Part shown: positions 5,408 through 5,644 of the stretch, piece after piece
Numbering within the stretch: position 1 is the first letter of the stretch
Layout: each line of letters starts with the position of its first letter
NCBI GenBank assembly: GCA_007127385.1
Contig: SKZM01000080.1
Location: 1 to 5,644, forward strand
Direction of reading: 5' to 3'
DNA length: 5,644 nt
From: Methanosalsum sp.
GTDB taxonomy: Archaea; Halobacteriota; Methanosarcinia; Methanosarcinales; Methanosarcinaceae
Position numbers and translations under genes: made by a program
Notes under the pieces: model-generated
Databases searched by the model: none
What the model was told of the DNA's origin: nothing
What the model saw: only the letters and a program-made list of their open reading frames with translations

Positions 5408-5644
5408 ATGACGCATATAGGTGAATGGGCTGAGAAGTACCGTCCTCGCTCCCTTTCTGAAATAGTGGGAAATAAGAAAGCAGTTGAAACTCTCCGAGAA
5501 TGGGCTCAAAAATGGACATATGGAATTCCTGAAAAACGTGCCGTTATACTTGGTGGAAGGGCAGGTATTGGCAAAACATCTGCAGCACACTCACTTGCAA
5601 ATGATTTCGGCTGGGAGATAATAGAACTTAATGCGAGTGACAAG
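5408..5644 (+). CDS. rfcL: Replication factor C large subunit (clamp loader), 3'-truncated by window edge
   Basis: RfcL is the large subunit of the archaeal clamp loader, which uses ATP to open the PCNA ring and place it on primer-template DNA. Only the first 79 residues are in the window, open to the last base. They carry the typical opening W7[15 protein letters not shown] (the RFC box with YRPR), a Walker A motif GRAGIGKTS (50-58) and the sequence LNASD (74-78), which follows a few residues later in RFC proteins. The small subunit is unlikely because the opening WAEKYRP followed by REWAQKW is typical of the large one. The ATG at 5408 begins directly before the conserved region; an ATG at 5394 is out of frame and stops after five codons. 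No strong Shine-Dalgarno is seen, which fits a leaderless or short-leader message. Confidence 0.92.
   Translation, partial: MTHIGEWAEKYRPRSLSEIVGNKKAVETLREWAQKWTYGIPEKRAVILGGRAGIGKTSAAHSLANDFGWEIIELNASDK

Noticed and set aside
5375..5590. Minus-strand open frame of 71 codons opposite the start of rfcL
   Set aside because: It overlaps the RFC box and Walker A coding region of rfcL on the other strand; no conserved features.

Overview
The window is archaeal and almost certainly comes from a methanogen of the Methanosarcinales. Three independent signs support this: a nearly complete set of soluble homologues of the methanogenesis methyltransferase subunits MtrA and MtrH, the methanogen marker protein MtxX, and the N-terminus of an archaeal replication factor C large subunit. 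The DNA is moderately AT-rich, spacers are short, and there are TATA/BRE-like elements and U-tracts rather than bacterial promoters and hairpin terminators. The genus cannot be fixed from this sequence alone.

Layout from left to right. Positions 1-1503 (+) hold the C-terminal five-sixths of a tungsten-dependent aldehyde:ferredoxin oxidoreductase (AOR), whose start lies outside the window. Nineteen bases later, behind a good Shine-Dalgarno sequence, is a 56-residue protein with four CxxC pairs (1523-1693, +), probably in the same transcript. This pair runs head-on into a minus-strand gene (1701-2666) with only 7 bases between the stop codons. That gene encodes a three-part putative DNA-binding protein: ribbon-helix-helix, long coiled coil, disordered linker and C-terminal winged-helix-like domain.

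Positions 2863-5329 (all -) form the mtxX-mtxA-mtxH cluster. MtxH resembles the MtrH subunit, which moves a methyl group from tetrahydromethanopterin/sarcinapterin to a corrinoid. MtxA resembles the corrinoid-carrying subunit MtrA, keeps the cobalt-ligand histidine (His78) and lacks the C-terminal membrane helix. MtxX is a phosphotransacetylase-related methanogen marker protein of unknown role. Together they suggest a soluble, non-Na+-pumping methyl-pterin:corrinoid methyl-transfer module whose final partner is unknown. At the right edge, divergent from mtxX, rfcL (5408 onward, +) begins and runs off the window; a short AT palindrome in the 78-base divergent spacer may serve as a TATA element in both directions.

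No tRNA, rRNA, CRISPR array or insertion sequence was seen. No gene-free stretch exceeds 200 bases; the longest is the 196-base spacer at 2667-2862, which holds two candidate TATA elements and two overlapping small palindromes upstream of the ribbon-helix-helix gene. The candidates for something undescribed are the soluble Mtx module with its altered MtxA tail, the two-ended DNA-binding protein next to it, and the tiny cysteine-rich protein behind the AOR.
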